Positions 1-8,321 are shown, counted from the first letter of the stretch. The stretch is 64,000 nucleotides of DNA from DASPJQ01 sp035299065 (GCA_035299065.1 DATGXI010000073.1:41634-105633), one strand, 5' to 3'. Notes: generated from the sequence alone by a model not told the origin. Made by a program: numbers and translations.

Positions 1-1136
1 TAAGGGGCATCGGTAATTTTTACAAACTTGTCAAAGGCTGAATTTTCACCCGGACCGATTTGTGATTTAAGGCGAAACACGCCCGATTTTGATTGCACAA
101 TTACGTTGTTACGGTACTTGCCAATAAATTCAACCGAACCGTCAAGCCCATCGGCAAACGAATAAAAACTTAAGGTGTTGCTAAAGTCAATGCAACTTAT
201 ACCTGTTTCGGTTGCGGCCCACAAATTATGTGCTGCATCAATAAAAAGTTTGTGAACATTGTTGTCAATCAAATTAAACTGGCGGTTGAGTACGTAAAGC
301 AATTTGCCGTTTTCATCACAAACATTTATACCTGCCGAAACTGAATAAATGAAAAATCCTTTGCTACTCAAAAAACCATTTGCGTGAGCAGGAACACTTA
401 GTTTTGTTTGTGGTACGGGAGCCGTAAATTCTGAATCGGTGGTAACTATTTCGTTGTTGTTGTATACATGAATGGTGTTGTTAAACATAAATACCGATGT
501 CATGACAAAATCCTTCCATGCGCCCGGGTTGCCAAGTTCAACAAGTTTACGTCCCTCGAGCGTGTAAACAGCGTTGTTGGCAAATTGCAAAATGGGTTGC
601 CCGCCTGCCATACCCGCAAAAACCGTTTGAAACGGTGTTACAAGTTTATACACCTTTTTTTCGGTTTCGTTGTATGCGTAAAGAAAATTGCCGGTAATCT
701 GGATATCGGGAACAAAATATATCCAGTTACCTTGTGTGAGGATTGAATGAATGTTGGGCACTTTTTCGTTAGCCAGTGAGGTTGTAAGCGAAACATATTT
801 TATGCGCCCTTTTACATCCTGTTGCAACATGCCAAAGTCATCCAGGGCGCCAACGTAAATGGTTCCGCTATTCCCTTTTTCAAGTGCGTGGGTTTGTTGT
901 GTAGGCACTTTAATTGTACGCCAGGTTTCGCCATCAAATTCAAGTACACCACCCGCGTTGGCAATGTACATAATACCCCGTTGGTCCTGTTCAATGTCAA
1001 AATTCTGAGAATTTAATTTATACGCTTTGGGGCTGTAATTGGTAATGAAATGATGGCCCAGCGGAGCATAGGTTTGTGCGTGCAGCAAACCGGCAACGAA
1101 GACAAAAACAAACGTATAAAGGTTCCTAAAGGTCAT
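1..1136 (-). CDS. Beta-propeller sensor-like protein (two-component regulator propeller type), C-terminus outside window
   Basis: An open frame starts at the ATG at 1136-1134 and runs through 378 codons to the window edge without a stop, so the 3' part is missing. The first 20 residues form a signal peptide ending HAQ. After that come short blade-like repeats: residues about 49-66 read QRGIMYIANAGGVLEFDG, and later blocks resemble NSGTIYVGALDDFG and AHNLWAATETGIS. This pattern is typical of Reg_prop beta-propeller domains at the N-terminus of Bacteroidota periplasmic sensors, which often continue into a Y_Y_Y domain and a histidine kinase or LuxR/HTH output. Which output domain follows cannot be seen. 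The propeller would lie in the periplasm and bind an unknown ligand. The next gene diverges from it. Confidence 0.8.
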   Translation of the reverse strand, partial: MTFRNLYTFVFVFVAGLLHAQTYAPLGHHFITNYSPKAYKLNSQNFDIEQDQRGIMYIANAGGVLEFDGETWRTIKVPTQQTHALEKGNSGTIYVGALDDFGMLQQDVKGRIKYVSLTTSLANEKVPNIHSILTQGNWIYFVPDIQITGNFLYAYNETEKKVYKLVTPFQTVFAGMAGGQPILQFANNAVYTLEGRKLVELGNPGAWKDFVMTSVFMFNNTIHVYNNNEIVTTDSEFTAPVPQTKLSVPAHANGFLSSKGFFIYSVSAGINVCDENGKLLYVLNRQFNLIDNNVHKLFIDAAHNLWAATETGISCIDFSNTLSFYSFADGLDGSVEFIGKYRNNVIVQSKSGVFRLKSQIGPGENSAFDKFVKITDAP

Positions 1137-1286
1137 TTGACAGGGAGGCGAAAATAAGGGTTTTAGGCGGCATGGCCAAACTAAAATTAGGTGAACAATT
1201 GTTAAGATATTTACCGCTTTTGGGTTACTTTTCGCATGAATGGGTATCAACCTTTGGCCTTTATCCCATAACCCTAAGCCATTTGA

Positions 1287-1901
1287 ATGCACGCCAAAAA
1301 AACCATAACCCTGATTGTTGTTTTGCTGGCTGGGTTTATATCCTGCATCAATCCCGTTTATCCCAAACAAATGTTTTTGCAACATGCTGCAACGGTTGTT
1401 ATTCTTGGTTTGCTAGTTTGGGACATAAAAAAACAGTTTTTAAGTTATGGCGCCTTTTTAGGAATTTCTGTTTTTGTTTTATTGCACATTGTTGGTGCGC
1501 GGTATATTTATTCGTTTGTTCCGTATAACAACTGGAGTATTTCGCTTTTTGGGTGGAACATACAGGAAACGTTCGGATTTGAACGTAACCATTACGACAG
1601 GCTGGTACATTTTTTATTTGGCATTTTAATTTTTCCGTTTTTAATGAACGTGTTTGTACGGAAATTTACATTCTCTCAAGCCATTTTGGTCTCGTTCTTA
1701 ACCCTGCAGGCATTCAGTATGGTGTACGAGTTGTTTGAGTGGTTGCTAACGCTTATGCTTTCAAACCACGAGGCCGAAAATTACAATGGCCAGCAAGGCG
1801 ATATGTGGGATGCACATAAGGATATGGGGCTGGCCATGCTTGGATCGGGAATTGCAGGAATTTATTACCTGGTGAAACAAAACCGCTTACCGGTCAGATA
1901 G
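1287..1901 (+). CDS. DUF2238 (YjdF-like) inner membrane protein
   Basis: This is a 204-residue, strongly hydrophobic protein with about six membrane segments. Motifs characteristic of the DUF2238/YjdF family are present in order: RNHYDR at residues 100-105, YELFEW at 147-152 and GQQGDMWDAHKD at 168-179. The length matches the family. The function of the family is unknown; the conserved His, Asp and Glu residues on the membrane face could bind a metal or have catalytic roles, but that is inference. The start at 1287 gives a normal N-terminus (MHAKKT then a hydrophobic helix). The gene stands alone, divergent from the propeller gene. Confidence 0.85.
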   Translation: MHAKKTITLIVVLLAGFISCINPVYPKQMFLQHAATVVILGLLVWDIKKQFLSYGAFLGISVFVLLHIVGARYIYSFVPYNNWSISLFGWNIQETFGFERNHYDRLVHFLFGILIFPFLMNVFVRKFTFSQAILVSFLTLQAFSMVYELFEWLLTLMLSNHEAENYNGQQGDMWDAHKDMGLAMLGSGIAGIYYLVKQNRLPVR

Positions 1902-2132
1902 GAAAAAACCTGAGGAATAAGGTCACACGTAACGCAATGTTTACATTTTGGCTAAAAAAAAGTTAACCGGCACATAATTCCTGTAAACCCTTTCAGGGTT
2001 ATGATAAAAGCCCATTCCGCTTACCAAGTGATCAAAATCATATTATACGTTGATGGTTGTCATTTGTGCACTATACCAATTACTGCACTTTTACACTGTA
2101 ATTAAGTTGAAAAACAACCATAGGATTAAACC

Positions 2133-2297
2133 ATGACCGATTCATCCATCATATATGGCCTTGCATTCATTGGCGCACTGGTCTACTACCTTCAAAAAGG
2201 TCACAATGATCCGATGGTTGTTTTTTTAAATATTCTTAAAGCAATTGTGTGGCCCGCAATGGTGGTTTATAAATTAATGGGGCTGTTGAAACTATAA
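2133..2297 (+). CDS. Small membrane protein, 54 residues
   Basis: A 54-codon ORF begins MTDSSIIYGLAFIGALVYYL and ends KLMGLLKL before TAA at 2295-2297. It has one clear hydrophobic stretch (residues 6-20) and a second moderately hydrophobic one (28-52). I do not recognise the family. It lies 21 bp upstream of the DUF2892 gene on the same strand, and the two are probably co-transcribed with the rhodanese gene region. It could be a coincidental ORF, but its composition (evenly hydrophobic, short charged loop KGHND between the two stretches) and its placement favour a real small membrane protein. Confidence 0.55.
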   Translation: MTDSSIIYGLAFIGALVYYLQKGHNDPMVVFLNILKAIVWPAMVVYKLMGLLKL

Positions 2298-2318
2298 ACA
2301 AACATAAATACTTTACTT

Positions 2319-2537
2319 ATGAAAACAAATATGGGAACCTTTGACAGAGCATTGCGCCTTGCAGCAGCAATAGCCGTTATTGTTTTATATTTTGCAGGAA
2401 TCATTACAGGTACCCTGGCAATTGTATTATTGGTTATTGCCGGTGTTTTTATATTGACTTCGTTGATAGGGTTTTGCCCCCTGTACCAAATTTTTGGTTT
2501 CTCAACATGCCCTAAAAAGAAAAGCACCGTTTTATAA
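2319..2537 (+). CDS. DUF2892 (YgaP-type transmembrane) protein
   Basis: This 72-residue protein matches the DUF2892 inner membrane domain: the N-terminal MKTNMGTFDRALRLAAA block, two transmembrane helices (about 17-34 and 38-54) and the C-terminal GFCPLYQIFGFSTC motif with two cysteines. In E. coli YgaP the same membrane domain follows a rhodanese domain in one polypeptide. Here a separate rhodanese gene lies about 250 bp downstream, so the two may work together in sulfane-sulfur handling, which is inference. The start ATG gives the family-typical N-terminus. Confidence 0.85.
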   Translation: MKTNMGTFDRALRLAAAIAVIVLYFAGIITGTLAIVLLVIAGVFILTSLIGFCPLYQIFGFSTCPKKKSTVL

Positions 2538-2735
2538 AAGCGCCCGGGCAACGTCCTGTTGCTGGTAACTTATAAAACAACTTGCACGGCAGGACCATTT
2601 ATGCTCCACTACCGTGTTGGTTGTAAAAAAGATGCATGCTCATTAACTTACACCATTCTTAAACTGTTTGGTCTTTTTGCCCGAAATGCAGTTTTTGGCC
2701 AATTAACAAGACCATGTATTAAAGCTATAAATACG

Positions 2736-2743
2736 TATATTTG
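2736..2743 (+). promoter_or_regulatory. Bacteroidota -7 box (TATATTTG) upstream of rhodanese gene
   Basis: TATATTTG is a perfect TAnnTTTG match located 48 bp upstream of the rhodanese start codon. No TTG at the usual 17-23 bp upstream spacing is evident, so only half of the consensus is present. Confidence 0.45.
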
Positions 2744-2791
2744 TGACATAAAAATAGTTCGTTTGTACAAAGCAAAAAATAAAAACAAACC

Positions 2792-3184
2792 ATGCGTAAA
2801 AAACTGCTAGTCCTTTCCATAATTGCTTTAACGGCTTTTGCCAATTGCAACAATGCTCAAACCACCGAAACCAGTTTGGAACCAAAACAATTCTCTGAAA
2901 AAATTAAATCGAACTCAGAGATCACAGTAGTGGATGTGCGCACAACTGAAGAATATCTTGAAGGGCATTTGCCCAATGCCTTGAACATTGACTGGAATGG
3001 GAATGCGTTCATGGAACAGGTTTCAAAACTGGATAAGGAAAAACCTGTAATGGTTTATTGCCGCAGCGGACGCAGGAGTGGCGAGGCTGCCGCTAAAATG
3101 CGCAAGGAAGGATTTAAAGAGGTATACGAACTCAAGGGTGGAATTATTGCCTGGACGGAACAGGATTTACCGCAGGAAAAATAA
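2792..3184 (+). CDS. Rhodanese-like domain lipoprotein
   Basis: This 130-residue exported protein has a single rhodanese domain. The first 18 residues form a signal peptide followed by Cys19 (AFANC), giving a plausible lipoprotein anchor, although Asn at -1 is not classical. The domain has the VVDVRTTEEYLEGHLPNALN block (46-65) and the active-site loop CRSGRRS with catalytic Cys90. Single-domain rhodaneses move sulfane sulfur between thiols; a periplasmic lipid-anchored one could serve thiosulfate or persulfide metabolism. Upstream DUF2892 encodes the partner domain seen fused to rhodanese in YgaP. The function is sure at family level; the substrate is unknown. Confidence 0.9.
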   Translation: MRKKLLVLSIIALTAFANCNNAQTTETSLEPKQFSEKIKSNSEITVVDVRTTEEYLEGHLPNALNIDWNGNAFMEQVSKLDKEKPVMVYCRSGRRSGEAAAKMRKEGFKEVYELKGGIIAWTEQDLPQEK

Positions 3185-3195
3185 TCCCCCCGCAA

Positions 3196-3684
3196 ATGGT
3201 TGAAAAAGCTGAAGACGGATCGTTATACATTGCCCGTAATAAATACGCAACCGGTGTTTTCCTGGTTTTTACCGTTGCCGCCATTGGATTTTTTCTTTAC
3301 CATATTTTTAAAAAAGACGATCGTAACTGGGCCCAGCCGCCTGTTGATCATACGCAACATTGGATAGGCCTTGGGGTTTCCATTGTCATTTTGGTTTTTT
3401 TAATTATAGCAGCCCGCGACCAACGCCCCGGGCTTGTGTTTACAAAAAATGGCCTTTCGTATAATACTTCTCTCATAAATAAAGGGTTTTTTAAATGGCA
3501 AGACGTGGAAAAAATGGAAGTGCAGTATATCAAAACCAAAAACAGTGAATACAGGCTTATTGTATTTCACTTACATAATTCAAAAAAAATTCGCATTCGT
3601 GATCATAGCCTGCAAATTACCTGGGGCGATTTAAGGCACCTTTTTAATGATTATACAAGGGATTTTAAGATTAAGCCATTATAA
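3196..3684 (+). CDS. STM3941-like two-TM membrane protein
   Basis: This 162-residue protein lies 11 bp after the rhodanese gene and is probably in the same transcript. It has an N-terminal cytosolic segment, two membrane helices (about 19-37 and 56-73) and a C-terminal domain starting RPGLVFTKNGL at residue 77, followed by FKWQDVEKMEV. This layout matches the STM3941 family of small membrane proteins, in which the C-terminal part is a PH-like domain. No catalytic residues are visible and the family function is unknown. Confidence 0.7.
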   Translation: MVEKAEDGSLYIARNKYATGVFLVFTVAAIGFFLYHIFKKDDRNWAQPPVDHTQHWIGLGVSIVILVFLIIAARDQRPGLVFTKNGLSYNTSLINKGFFKWQDVEKMEVQYIKTKNSEYRLIVFHLHNSKKIRIRDHSLQITWGDLRHLFNDYTRDFKIKPL

Positions 3685-3718
3685 CTGATGTGATGGTTTT
3701 TTAATTGCCAGGAATAAA

Positions 3719-3726
3719 TATATTTG
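3719..3726 (+). promoter_or_regulatory. TATATTTG -7 box almost touching a start codon
   Basis: A perfect TAnnTTTG element ends only 6 bp before the ATG at 3733. If used, transcription would begin at or next to the start codon, giving a leaderless mRNA. Confidence 0.45.
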
Positions 3727-3732
3727 TCTCAC

Positions 3733-4143
3733 ATGAACTTCCTGTTTCTGAACATAGCCCTTGCCGCAACCCTTCTTTACTACGTTTGGGTGTTAAACAA
3801 GCAAAAAAACATACGCATACTTATAATTCTTTTGCTCTCCATAGCCGCTTTACCTGAACTTACACACCTTCTTGATCATGAGGAAGCCCTGACGTTTAGT
3901 GGTGCTTTTTTACTCTTGGCATCGCTACTTTCTCTTGTCAAATTACCACTTTCAGTTGACCATTTACAGGTACGCGTATTGAGTCGATTGCTAACAGTAT
4001 CGTTGTTTATGACATTTTGTTCGGTTGCATTTGCTTTTTACAACCAACGTTATCCGCAATACTATGCCGACCAAATACAGATAAGTATTTTGATCCTGTT
4101 TTCGGTAATAGGGGTTTTTGTGTTTACAAAAGCACTTAAATAA
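3733..4143 (+). CDS. Unknown four-helix membrane protein
   Basis: This 136-residue protein is almost entirely hydrophobic, with about four membrane helices separated by short loops; the loop between helices 2 and 3 contains ELTHLLDHEEAL. I do not recognise the family. The frame also opens at a TTG at 3724, but that codon lies inside the -7 box, so the ATG at 3733 is preferred. Confidence 0.7.
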   Translation: MNFLFLNIALAATLLYYVWVLNKQKNIRILIILLLSIAALPELTHLLDHEEALTFSGAFLLLASLLSLVKLPLSVDHLQVRVLSRLLTVSLFMTFCSVAFAFYNQRYPQYYADQIQISILILFSVIGVFVFTKALK

Positions 4144-4185
4144 GGTTACTTTTTACAACCTCAACCATAAACGCCAAAAACACCC

Positions 4186-4731
4186 ATGCGTTTATTGTCC
4201 TTCCTGGCTTGCCTGTTTCTTTTTATTTCAGCTGACCAACCGCCCTGTAAATGCAATTTGCTGCTGTATAAAAGCTGGAATGAACATACTCCCATGAAAA
4301 CTATTGACAAAGAAATTCGCAAGACAAAACGACAGAAAGGCGGAAGAAATTATTACAAAGAGGCCGACCTGTATTTTTTAAAAGCCTGGAAACTTTATAA
4401 AGAAAATTCCGACTCATTGGCAAAAGTGTATTTTTTGATGAGTATTGATTTATATAAAAGAGAAGTCTGTTACCGCTCTTTTACCATTCAATCAAAACGC
4501 ATTATGCACGCGTGCATTGCTAATTATTATACGGACAACTATGAACAAGCTATTTATTATTACCGGTTTTACGCGCGCCTTGAAAAACTGCCTACAACCT
4601 GTCCTGAGATCTATTACCTGGAATCGCTAAAAAAAATAAACCCGGGTATAAATATTGACAGCGTAAAACACACCGTTGCCAATGATGACTCGCACAAACT
4701 AACCGAATTGAATAATTGCAACTGTTTTTGA
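4186..4731 (+). CDS. Secreted TPR-like protein of unknown function
   Basis: This 181-residue protein has a signal peptide (hydrophobic residues 3-15, cleavage around ISA). The mature part is rich in Lys, Tyr and Cys and has helical TPR-like stretches (residues about 60-80, LYFLKAWKLYKENSDSLAKV, and about 105-125, CIANYYTDNYEQAIYYYRFY). The C-terminus ends in CNCF. I recognise no catalytic motif. It is preceded by the four-helix protein and faces the next gene convergently with a 14-bp gap. Confidence 0.65.
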   Translation: MRLLSFLACLFLFISADQPPCKCNLLLYKSWNEHTPMKTIDKEIRKTKRQKGGRNYYKEADLYFLKAWKLYKENSDSLAKVYFLMSIDLYKREVCYRSFTIQSKRIMHACIANYYTDNYEQAIYYYRFYARLEKLPTTCPEIYYLESLKKINPGINIDSVKHTVANDDSHKLTELNNCNCF

Positions 4732-4745
4732 GAGGTAATTGCTGC

Positions 4746-5795
4746 CTATTTTAAAGCATACTTATTCGTTTTTACCCTGTACTTCTCCAGTAATTTATAG
4801 GATACAAACGGTTCACCATTGTAGGTATCGCAATTTTTTGCCACACGCGGAAAAAAACTGGATATGTAAAGTCCGGATGGTGTTAAATACCACCCAGCAA
4901 TGGCCCAAACACCCGGTGAATATGTGCATCCTTCTTCGTTTTCGGGCTGTTCCATGGGATATTGACCGGGATACTGTTTATTCAGCAATTCTTGCCAAAC
5001 CTCACCGTAATTGGGCATATCATAATCATCCTTCACTTGCTTATACGGTTCATTGCTTAACCAATAAAGATCGCGCAGGTGTAATTCTTTCAGGGTTGTC
5101 AAATCAATGGTAAACGCATTCTCTCCACCATCAGGATGCGCCCCACCGCAGTAATAACTGGTAAACCATGCTACCGACATTAAATTGTTGTCCAGGTAAG
5201 AAAGCCGCATGCTTACCGAATACTCTCCACCTCTTGGCGAACCATCAATGCAGTCAACAGCGCTTTTAGCCTGACCAAGGTGATGTTCTCGTAAAAGTTT
5301 ATTTACCTTTTCAAGTTGTTTGATTTTAGTGCTTGATTTTATTTGAAAACCTTCAATGCCGGTAACGGGCTCCTTGTACCAGGTAAGCACCGTTGAGGCA
5401 TCGTATTTTTCATCCTTGATTTTTTTTATTTTGGTTCCGGTAAATTTCGGATCGCTGAATGCCTTGATCGTTTCGTCTTTTGTTAAGTCAACTTTTAGAG
5501 TTTTGCCTTTGTGCATCCATTTACCGGTAAGTTTTTTTCCGTTTGCCTCAAGCACAAATATTTCACGAACCTGCGTTTGATCAGGGTATGTGCATAGCCG
5601 GGTAGTATCATCCACATCACGGTAAAGCATAATGTTTTGTTTTGTGCTCAGGTAGTAATACCTTGCCGCATACTCATTGTACGTTTCCTGTGATACCTCA
5701 AAAATGATTGGGTATTTATCAATGGTTCCCCTGTAAATTTGGGCAATGGAAACAAAGGGAGCCAGGAATATAAAAACGAAAAAGAAATTTTTCAT
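4746..5795 (-). CDS. Secreted protein with DUF3298/RsiV-like C-terminal region
   Basis: This 349-residue protein starts with a signal peptide (MKNFFFVFIF, ending SIAQ). The N-terminal part reads IYRGTIDKYPIIFEVS, a beta-rich block seen in Bacteroidota proteins that describe themselves as lipocalin- or DUF3298-associated. The C-terminal 120 residues (from FTIDLTTLKELHLRDLYW, through the GVWAIAGWYLTPSGLYI region) resemble the DUF3298 domain shared with RsiV-type proteins, which in RsiV binds lysozyme. That link is weak and based on general pattern only. No enzyme motif is visible. The gene is monocistronic, with the next gene diverging. Confidence 0.6.
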   Translation of the reverse strand: MKNFFFVFIFLAPFVSIAQIYRGTIDKYPIIFEVSQETYNEYAARYYYLSTKQNIMLYRDVDDTTRLCTYPDQTQVREIFVLEANGKKLTGKWMHKGKTLKVDLTKDETIKAFSDPKFTGTKIKKIKDEKYDASTVLTWYKEPVTGIEGFQIKSSTKIKQLEKVNKLLREHHLGQAKSAVDCIDGSPRGGEYSVSMRLSYLDNNLMSVAWFTSYYCGGAHPDGGENAFTIDLTTLKELHLRDLYWLSNEPYKQVKDDYDMPNYGEVWQELLNKQYPGQYPMEQPENEEGCTYSPGVWAIAGWYLTPSGLYISSFFPRVAKNCDTYNGEPFVSYKLLEKYRVKTNKYALK

Positions 5796-5911
5796 ATCCT
5801 AAATTTAAACCTGTTACGCTATTTATTTTTGATTGTTAAAAAAGACTGTAAACACTGCTTTGTTGACGAAAATCACGTATATTTACCTTGAAACCTTGTG
5901 CCAATTTTTTT

Positions 5912-6409
5912 ATGAATTGTTTTTTTTCCATACTGCTTTTTCTTATTGCAATTAGTAATGTACACGCACAAACAAAAGCCGGTTATAACTGCTGGGAATT
6001 TTTGGAATGGGGAACCGATTCGGCAACAGTTAGTTCACTCGTTAAAAAAAAGGGCCGTGAAATTCGGTATCCCAATGCCCTTAATGCGCGTTTCAGGTAC
6101 CAGGACCTCAACACCTGGCTTGATTACGACTCAACTAAAAAATTACAAACCGTAAAACAACGCATTGCATTTAGTGCGCATGAGCAAAAACAAGCCAACG
6201 AAACGTATGAAAAAATAAGAACCCGTATGTTGACCGACTATGGGAGGCCACGTATAGAAATGCGTGATACCCTTGAGTGCAATACCCATATTTACTGGGA
6301 TTTAAAACATACCAAAATTCACCTTGAATATGATTACCAGTACAAGATAATTGACGAGTTTGGTGCCGGTTCATACTGGGTCGAAATTATTTTTGAAAAA
6401 GCTGATTGA
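5912..6409 (+). CDS. Secreted protein of unknown function, 165 residues
   Basis: The protein starts MNCFFSILLFLIAISN and is cleaved after VHAQ by a normal signal peptide. The mature part is charged, with repeated Arg, Lys and Asp. I do not recognise a family. The frame extends upstream to a TTG at 5888, but the ATG at 5912 gives a better signal peptide. A TATATTTA box (5878-5885) lies 26 bp upstream of that ATG. The gene ends 62 bp before a shared terminator. Confidence 0.7.
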   Translation: MNCFFSILLFLIAISNVHAQTKAGYNCWEFLEWGTDSATVSSLVKKKGREIRYPNALNARFRYQDLNTWLDYDSTKKLQTVKQRIAFSAHEQKQANETYEKIRTRMLTDYGRPRIEMRDTLECNTHIYWDLKHTKIHLEYDYQYKIIDEFGAGSYWVEIIFEKAD

Positions 6410-6470
6410 GGCTTAGGTATTGGTGCTGATGAAAGTGCCTGTTGGCAGACGCGATAGTGAGCCAATAAAA

Positions 6471-6500
6471 AAGGGAAGATTGCTCCTCCCTTCTTTTTTT
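6471..6500. terminator. Bidirectional intrinsic terminator
   Basis: AAGGGAAGA (6471-6479), loop TTGC and TCCTCCCTT (6484-6492) form a 9-bp stem with one G-T pair. It is flanked by an A-tract on the left and T-tract on the right, so it can terminate the plus gene ending at 6409 and the minus gene ending at 6517. Confidence 0.8.
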
Positions 6501-6516
6501 GCATATTACAAATGCT

Positions 6517-6945
6517 TTATTCTGGTTTGCGTAATAGCGCTAAAATAGCTTCCTGGTTGGCAATAATCTTGTCGGCCTGGTTACCCATAATGGTATGCTG
6601 ATTTTTTTGGATACTTCCCTGGTTGTTTTTGATATCACCCTGGTTGCCTTTAATGGATCCCTGGTTCTTTTTAATATCAGCCTGGTTGCTTTTAATGGCG
6701 CCCTGATTGCTGATAATTGTTTTTTGGTTACCCTGTATTGAATGTTGGTTTTTCAATAACGCATTTTGGTTTTTAATGATGGTAGCCTGATTTTTCTTGA
6801 TTTCGTTTTGATTCTTTAAAAGTGCGGCCTGATTTTTTTTAATATCAGCCTGATTTTTCAGAATTGACGATTGATTTTTTGCGGTTGCTGCTCCAGCTGA
6901 TGCTGTTTTTTTTGGAGCAACTTTTTTTGCCTTTTTTTTTGCCAT
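6517..6945 (-). CDS. IxxNQxx heptad-repeat coiled-coil protein with basic N-terminal tail
   Basis: This 142-residue protein has two parts. Residues 1-22 form a Lys/Ala/Pro-rich tail (MAKKKAKKVAPKKTASA). From residue 23 to 128 there are 15 in-register heptads of the form K/G/S-N-Q-x-x-I/L-x, with Asn at residues 24, 31, 38 and every seventh position to 122. A sixteenth NQ at 130 is shifted by one residue, then the chain ends ILALLRKPE. If Ile/Leu is placed at coiled-coil position a, every Asn falls at d and every Gln at e. The known N@d (IxxNTxx) motif of trimeric coiled coils has the same register, where core Asn binds anions. No signal peptide is present, so it is likely cytosolic. The basic tail might bind nucleic acid. 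Function unknown. Confidence 0.85.
   Translation of the reverse strand: MAKKKAKKVAPKKTASAGAATAKNQSSILKNQADIKKNQAALLKNQNEIKKNQATIIKNQNALLKNQHSIQGNQKTIISNQGAIKSNQADIKKNQGSIKGNQGDIKNNQGSIQKNQHTIMGNQADKIIANQEAILALLRKPE
6562..6879 (-). repeat. Fifteen tandem 21-bp coding repeats
   Basis: The heptad region is also visible as 21-bp DNA units (reading on the plus strand as variants of CCTGGTTxxxTTTxAT) that differ mostly at third positions. This suggests growth by duplication followed by selection on the protein pattern. Confidence 0.85.
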
Positions 6946-7085
6946 GGGTTATACGTTTTTTAAGAGGTTTTCATACCAAAGATAACAATTGGTGTTACAC
7001 CAACAAAAAAACCCCTTATATTTTTTACCTTGCGCAACTTATGCAACGGTTGAACCTGGCCTCCTGTTTTACGTACTGCGTATAT

Positions 7086-8321
7086 ATGCGCGGATTTTTT
7101 GCTCTGGTTCTATTGCCTTTTTTTGGAAACGCTCAATCCATAAAGACGTTTGTAAAGACCAACTCTTTTCCTGTGTTAAGCATTGACCCTCAAAACGAAA
7201 ACTATACCGATTTAGAAGCTTTTGGAAAATCGGTTGGGGATGCCACCGTTGTTATGTTGGGTGAACAAAGCCATGGCGATGCCACCACCTTTGAAGCTAA
7301 AACCCGGCTGATTAAATACCTTCACGAACAAAAAGGATTCAACGTACTGGCTTTTGAAGGTGATTTTTTTGCGCTTAACCATGGTTGGGACTCCGTACCT
7401 AAAACCAAAGCCGCTACTGATACCTTTTTGCGCAATAATATATATGGTTTATGGACACACTGCCACACCGCTCAGCACCTGTTTTACGAATACATTCCCG
7501 CTACATTTGGTACAAATTCGCCTCTTGTTGTCACTGGTTTTGACAACCAGTTAACCATGCCCTGGTCACGTGCCTATGCAGTAAGATACATTGATTCACT
7601 GGCGCATGATTTATGCATCCCGTTTATTGACCATCCCTCCTATGCGCACGCTATAGATTGTATAAAAGGCATGGTAGACATGCAAATTCACCAGGACTCG
7701 GCACTGTACACAAAAGCCAGGGCTTACCTTCAACAGTTTAAACAGGAATTGGCCGATACGCTGAGCCATGCTGAATTTCCCATGATGGTAATTGATAACC
7801 TGATTGCATTTGCCAAACAAATGCAATATGATGACAACCGTGCACAGGAACATGTTTCTCATAATGTGCGCGATGAACAAATGGCACGGAACTTAAAATG
7901 GTTATACGAGTATAGATACACAGGACAAAAAATAATTGTTTGGGCGGCAAATCTGCACATAAGCAAATTTTTTAAACCACCCGTACAAACAATGGGCGGC
8001 TACCTGGCACTTGACTCTGCCTTTATCAAAAAAGTATATGTTCTGGGATTTACTTCTCAAAAAGGCGTTTCTGGACTTGTGAAATTACGCAGGGAGAAAA
8101 TTGAAAAACCAAAAAAGCAGTCGTTGGAAAATTGGATTCCGATTAACTTTTCATATGCTTTTATTGACTTTAAACCTTATAACGCCTGTTCTTCCAATTC
8201 AAAAGAACCCTTTGCTATGAGGTACATTGGCCATTTGATGTATGCAAAAGACCACTGGAACACATTTTTTGATGGCATGTTTTTCATACGCGAAATGCAT
8301 CCCTGTGAAAAAGCCGAATGA
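7086..8321 (+). CDS. Erythromycin esterase family protein, exported
   Basis: From the ATG at 7086 the protein is 411 residues with a short signal peptide (MRGFFALVLLPFFGNAQ). The family pattern is clear: VVMLGEQSHGDATTFEAKTR holds the conserved Glu and His near the N-terminus, NVLAFEGDFF follows, and VWAANLHISKF near residue 290 carries the second His. These correspond to catalytic residues in Ere-type and succinoglycan-biosynthesis-like esterases. Most chromosomal members in Bacteroidota do not act on macrolides, so no resistance role is claimed. The open frame reaches further upstream, and ATG 7041 is an alternative start preceded by a TATATTTT box (7017-7024); the region before that overlaps the opposite heptad gene and is spurious. 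Confidence 0.85.
   Translation: MRGFFALVLLPFFGNAQSIKTFVKTNSFPVLSIDPQNENYTDLEAFGKSVGDATVVMLGEQSHGDATTFEAKTRLIKYLHEQKGFNVLAFEGDFFALNHGWDSVPKTKAATDTFLRNNIYGLWTHCHTAQHLFYEYIPATFGTNSPLVVTGFDNQLTMPWSRAYAVRYIDSLAHDLCIPFIDHPSYAHAIDCIKGMVDMQIHQDSALYTKARAYLQQFKQELADTLSHAEFPMMVIDNLIAFAKQMQYDDNRAQEHVSHNVRDEQMARNLKWLYEYRYTGQKIIVWAANLHISKFFKPPVQTMGGYLALDSAFIKKVYVLGFTSQKGVSGLVKLRREKIEKPKKQSLENWIPINFSYAFIDFKPYNACSSNSKEPFAMRYIGHLMYAKDHWNTFFDGMFFIREMHPCEKAE

Noticed and set aside
1172..1528. 118-codon ORF overlapping the DUF2238 gene
   Set aside because: It is a frame-shifted shadow of a gene with clear family motifs.
2066..2088. GTGCA-N13-TGCAC inverted repeat in the gap before the 54-aa ORF
   Set aside because: Arms are only 5 bp and no second copy is seen.
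2559..2810. 83-codon ORF between DUF2892 and rhodanese genes
   Set aside because: It overlaps the rhodanese promoter and start in another frame and has no protein-like composition.
7086..8321. Macrolide resistance function for the erythromycin-esterase-like gene
   Set aside because: Family similarity alone does not show activity on macrolides; many chromosomal members have other roles.
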